This document shows, one piece after another, positions 61,883-64,000 of a stretch of DNA of 64,000 nt (positions are counted from its first letter, which is position 1; each line of letters opens with the position of its first letter). The notes beneath the pieces were generated by a model. It was not told the origin of the DNA, did no database searches, and worked only from the letters and a program-made list of their open reading frames with translations. Source of the DNA: Prochlorococcus marinus str. MIT 1013 (GTDB lineage: Bacteria; Cyanobacteriota; Cyanobacteriia; PCC-6307; Cyanobiaceae); NCBI RefSeq assembly GCF_027359395.1, contig NZ_CP114778.1:1488001-1552000 (forward strand), given 5' to 3'. The translations under genes and the position numbers were made by a program.

Positions 61883-63346
61883 TTGAATTTAAGTTTCTAT
61901 AACAGCGGAAAGCTTACTAATGTAAGTGATCACGGTCCTTTTAATCGTACGATAGCAGTATATGGACTTGAAGTCGCAGGGCTAAGGGGAATTGGAGGTA
62001 ATTCAGCTGTTGATGATGAGTTCATTCGAAAAGTAGCGCAAACAATAAAAATATTACTTGATCCTAATGGTAAAGATATAGATAAAAATGCACAATTAAA
62101 TGCTATAAAAAAACTTAAAGAGATTGATACTTTACAGAGAGTAGGTGCTGGAGAATATACGTCGTATAACCCAAGATTAGATGATGGCAATTATTCAGGT
62201 TGGGATATAACTAATGATAGCCATTCTGTTACTGATTTTATTTGGCAATATAATCTTCCAGGCGAACCCATGAAAACAAGTAATGATCAAATCACAGAAG
62301 TCTTAGAACATTTACTGCATACTTTGGTTAGATTTGCACTTCCAGGTGCTTACCCTGATGTATTCTTATTAATTGATGAAAGAAGTGAAAACTATAAAAG
62401 TTATCAACAACCAATTTTATCTGGGTTGCTTTACGAGGCCGCTAAAGAAGCAATAAAGAATAAGGTATTTGATCCTTCTAGTTATTATCATCTAGGTCAA
62501 GACAGTTATGATTATTGGAAAACTGTAATGGTTGAGTATCAATATGCTCTCACTTTCGCTGAGTGGAATTATATTAAAAAATATGTCCAAGGTGGAAGTC
62601 TAGATCCTGAATGGTCTGATTCTTTTCTAACTGTTGATGCTATAAAAAATCATAATCCTTTGGGACATAAACTATTTGACGAGTATATTTCAAAAGTAAT
62701 AGTAAAACCTTCTGAGTATCAACTTGAAGAAATGTTTAGAGCGGATAATTTAGGAATTTCTAATTATATCCCTGATAGTGAAGATTACCAATTAGACTCA
62801 CTTTATACTTTGGACAATATCAAGGACTATGATGGTAATTTTCATGGATATTTGGGGGACAGTGCTTCTATTGAGGTCATTTCTGGATATAAGTATCAAG
62901 GTAAATTAGATGTAAACAACGATGGAATAATTGAAGCGATTTTTACCAATTCAGTTAGTGGAAGATGGGTAACAGCATCGATTGATCCAATTACAGGAGC
63001 CTTTGATTACACTAAGCATGGAGTAGGGGGAACAACAAGAATCGTAGGGATTTATCAGGATCCGTTAGTGGCGAATGGAACGGTTGAAAAAGACAGCGTT
63101 TTTGATGGTTCGAGAACGTTTATTAATGATTTAAAACTTGATAATCTCATTCTTAAAACCGTCGGAGACTTTGATTCTGATGGTTTTCAAGAACTTTATT
63201 GGAGCAAAGTGGATAATTCTGCCTACTTAAGAGCCGTAATGCATGCAGATGGCAATATTCAATACGCTAACTATCAAAATCTGCAGCAAATGACTGATTA
63301 CTTAACTAGTAATGATTTCATTGATACAATTAAAATAATTGCATAA
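61883..63346 (+). CDS. Unknown 487-residue protein with the shared C-terminal module
   Basis: TTG start (MNLSFYNSGKLTNVSDHGPF), no signal peptide. Residues 1-300 form a unique domain with no recognised family; it contains QITEVLEHLLHTLVRFALPG, an EHxxH stretch that might bind a metal, and a Tyr-rich region. Residues about 308-487 (YTLDNIKDYDGNFHGYLGDS to DTIKIIA) align over full length with the end of the subtilase, more than half identical, including DVNNDG and DFDSDG loops. Divergent from the subtilase and 21 bp before the FKBP gene, with which it is likely co-transcribed. Confidence 0.78.
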   Translation: MNLSFYNSGKLTNVSDHGPFNRTIAVYGLEVAGLRGIGGNSAVDDEFIRKVAQTIKILLDPNGKDIDKNAQLNAIKKLKEIDTLQRVGAGEYTSYNPRLDDGNYSGWDITNDSHSVTDFIWQYNLPGEPMKTSNDQITEVLEHLLHTLVRFALPGAYPDVFLLIDERSENYKSYQQPILSGLLYEAAKEAIKNKVFDPSSYYHLGQDSYDYWKTVMVEYQYALTFAEWNYIKKYVQGGSLDPEWSDSFLTVDAIKNHNPLGHKLFDEYISKVIVKPSEYQLEEMFRADNLGISNYIPDSEDYQLDSLYTLDNIKDYDGNFHGYLGDSASIEVISGYKYQGKLDVNNDGIIEAIFTNSVSGRWVTASIDPITGAFDYTKHGVGGTTRIVGIYQDPLVANGTVEKDSVFDGSRTFINDLKLDNLILKTVGDFDSDGFQELYWSKVDNSAYLRAVMHADGNIQYANYQNLQQMTDYLTSNDFIDTIKIIA

Positions 63347-63367
63347 TTATCTTAACGAGGCTATTAA

Positions 63368-64000
63368 ATGACAACATATGTTTCTTCTAATGGATTAACA
63401 ATACAAGAGTTAGTTGTAGGTCAAGGCCCAGAAGCTTCGTCCGGAAATCCTTTGATAGTTAATTATCTTGGAACACTTGATGATGGAACTGTTTTTGATA
63501 GTACTTATACTCTTAAATCACCTTTCAGCTTCCAATCAGGAGCAGGTATCGTTATTCCAGGATTTGAGCAAGGTGTTATTGGTATGAAAGTTGGTGGTAA
63601 GCGTAAGCTAGTTATTCCACCTGAACTTGCTTATGGAGACAAAATAAACGGATTAATACCTGCTAATTCAACTTTAAATTTTGAAGTTCAATTATTAAGT
63701 ACATCATATGATCTAAAAAAGAATAGTACTTATGCTATCAATCCACCTTTCAAAGATTACGATGGGAATGTGCATGGGTATTTAAATGAAGCACCTGAAG
63801 ATATTAAACCTCTCTATAAATATCAAGGCACCTTAGATGTTAATAATGATGGTGTTTATGAATTCATTTTTACTAATCAAGGAAGTGGGCGTTGGGCTAC
63901 TTCATCAATAGATCCAATTACTGGATTTATTGATTCTACAGAGTATGGTGAAGGTGGTTCTACAAGAATTGTTGGCATCTACGAAGATCCTTTAGTTGCT
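63368..64000 (+). CDS. FKBP-type peptidyl-prolyl isomerase with shared C-terminal module (cut by window end)
   Basis: The ATG at 63368 opens a frame that runs off the window. Residues 1-110 form a complete FKBP domain: LIVNYLGTLDDGTVFDSTYT, FSFQSGAGIVIPGFEQGVIG, MKVGGKRKLVIPPELAYGD. From residue 117 the shared module starts (KDYDGNVHGYLNEAPEDIKP, YKYQGTLDVNNDGVYEFIFT, GRWATSSIDPITG, STRIVGIYEDPLVA) and is incomplete at base 64000. No signal peptide. The enzyme may fold the partner proteins that carry the same tag. Confidence 0.88.
   Translation, partial: MTTYVSSNGLTIQELVVGQGPEASSGNPLIVNYLGTLDDGTVFDSTYTLKSPFSFQSGAGIVIPGFEQGVIGMKVGGKRKLVIPPELAYGDKINGLIPANSTLNFEVQLLSTSYDLKKNSTYAINPPFKDYDGNVHGYLNEAPEDIKPLYKYQGTLDVNNDGVYEFIFTNQGSGRWATSSIDPITGFIDSTEYGEGGSTRIVGIYEDPLVA

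Overview
The window is AT-rich, gene-dense, and reads as a marine picocyanobacterium, most likely a low-light Prochlorococcus of the NATL type. This is an inference from gene content: paired flavodiiron genes flv3-flv1, alaS, speA, ndk, thiO, gatB, coaE and argJ in compact order, small cyanobacterial hypotheticals, and RNA elements resembling the cyanobacterial Yfr1 and Yfr2 families. No rRNA, tRNA, CRISPR array or insertion sequence was recognised.

Layout. (1) 0.2-6.9 kb: a TPR glycosyltransferase-like gene, small membrane or secreted hypotheticals, and long sparse spacers. (2) 7.0-10.8 kb: a complete polar amino-acid ABC importer. (3) 10.8-14.7 kb: a loose region of small genes with four putative small RNAs (a fifth lies at 2.6 kb). 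(4) 15.1-32.3 kb: conserved core. This includes a class B penicillin-binding protein, an flv3-flv1-FMN reductase operon in which flv1 is out of frame at a run of nine A, alaS, speA, ndk, thiO, gatB, coaE and argJ. (5) 32.3 to about 51.5 kb: a mobile region anchored in the 3' end of argJ. (6) 51.5-58.1 kb: an eight-gene, very AT-rich surface-glycan operon. (7) 58.2-64.0 kb: a subtilase, an unknown protein and an FKBP-type isomerase (cut by the window end). All three end in, or run into, the same acidic C-terminal module of about 180 residues.

The main discovery candidate is region 5. The last codons of argJ (INADYTT-stop) occur three times: in argJ at 32.28 kb, and alone at 42.60 and 48.97 kb. 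About 72 bp to one side of each core, and 70-135 bp to the other, lie paired hexamers spaced exactly 11 bp apart. This is the geometry of core and arm sites of a tyrosine recombinase. The hexamer is GGTAAC at both ends of the first unit (10.3 kb, with integrase, TPR-CHAT protease-like protein, HEXXH metallopeptidase and other exported proteins). It is GGCACG at both ends of the second unit (6.4 kb, a complete type I restriction-modification system with no integrase). A GGTAAC arm also follows the third core, and a decayed paralogue of a first-unit gene lies to its right, so a third, eroded unit is likely. The picture is a stack of integrative elements of tycheposon-like style that use a protein-coding gene end, not a tRNA, as target and restore the argJ C-terminus on each insertion.

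A second candidate system is the shared C-terminal module at 58-64 kb. It is fused to three unrelated enzyme or unknown domains lacking classical signal peptides, and a decayed copy lies at 51.26 kb. It may be an export or surface-attachment tag.
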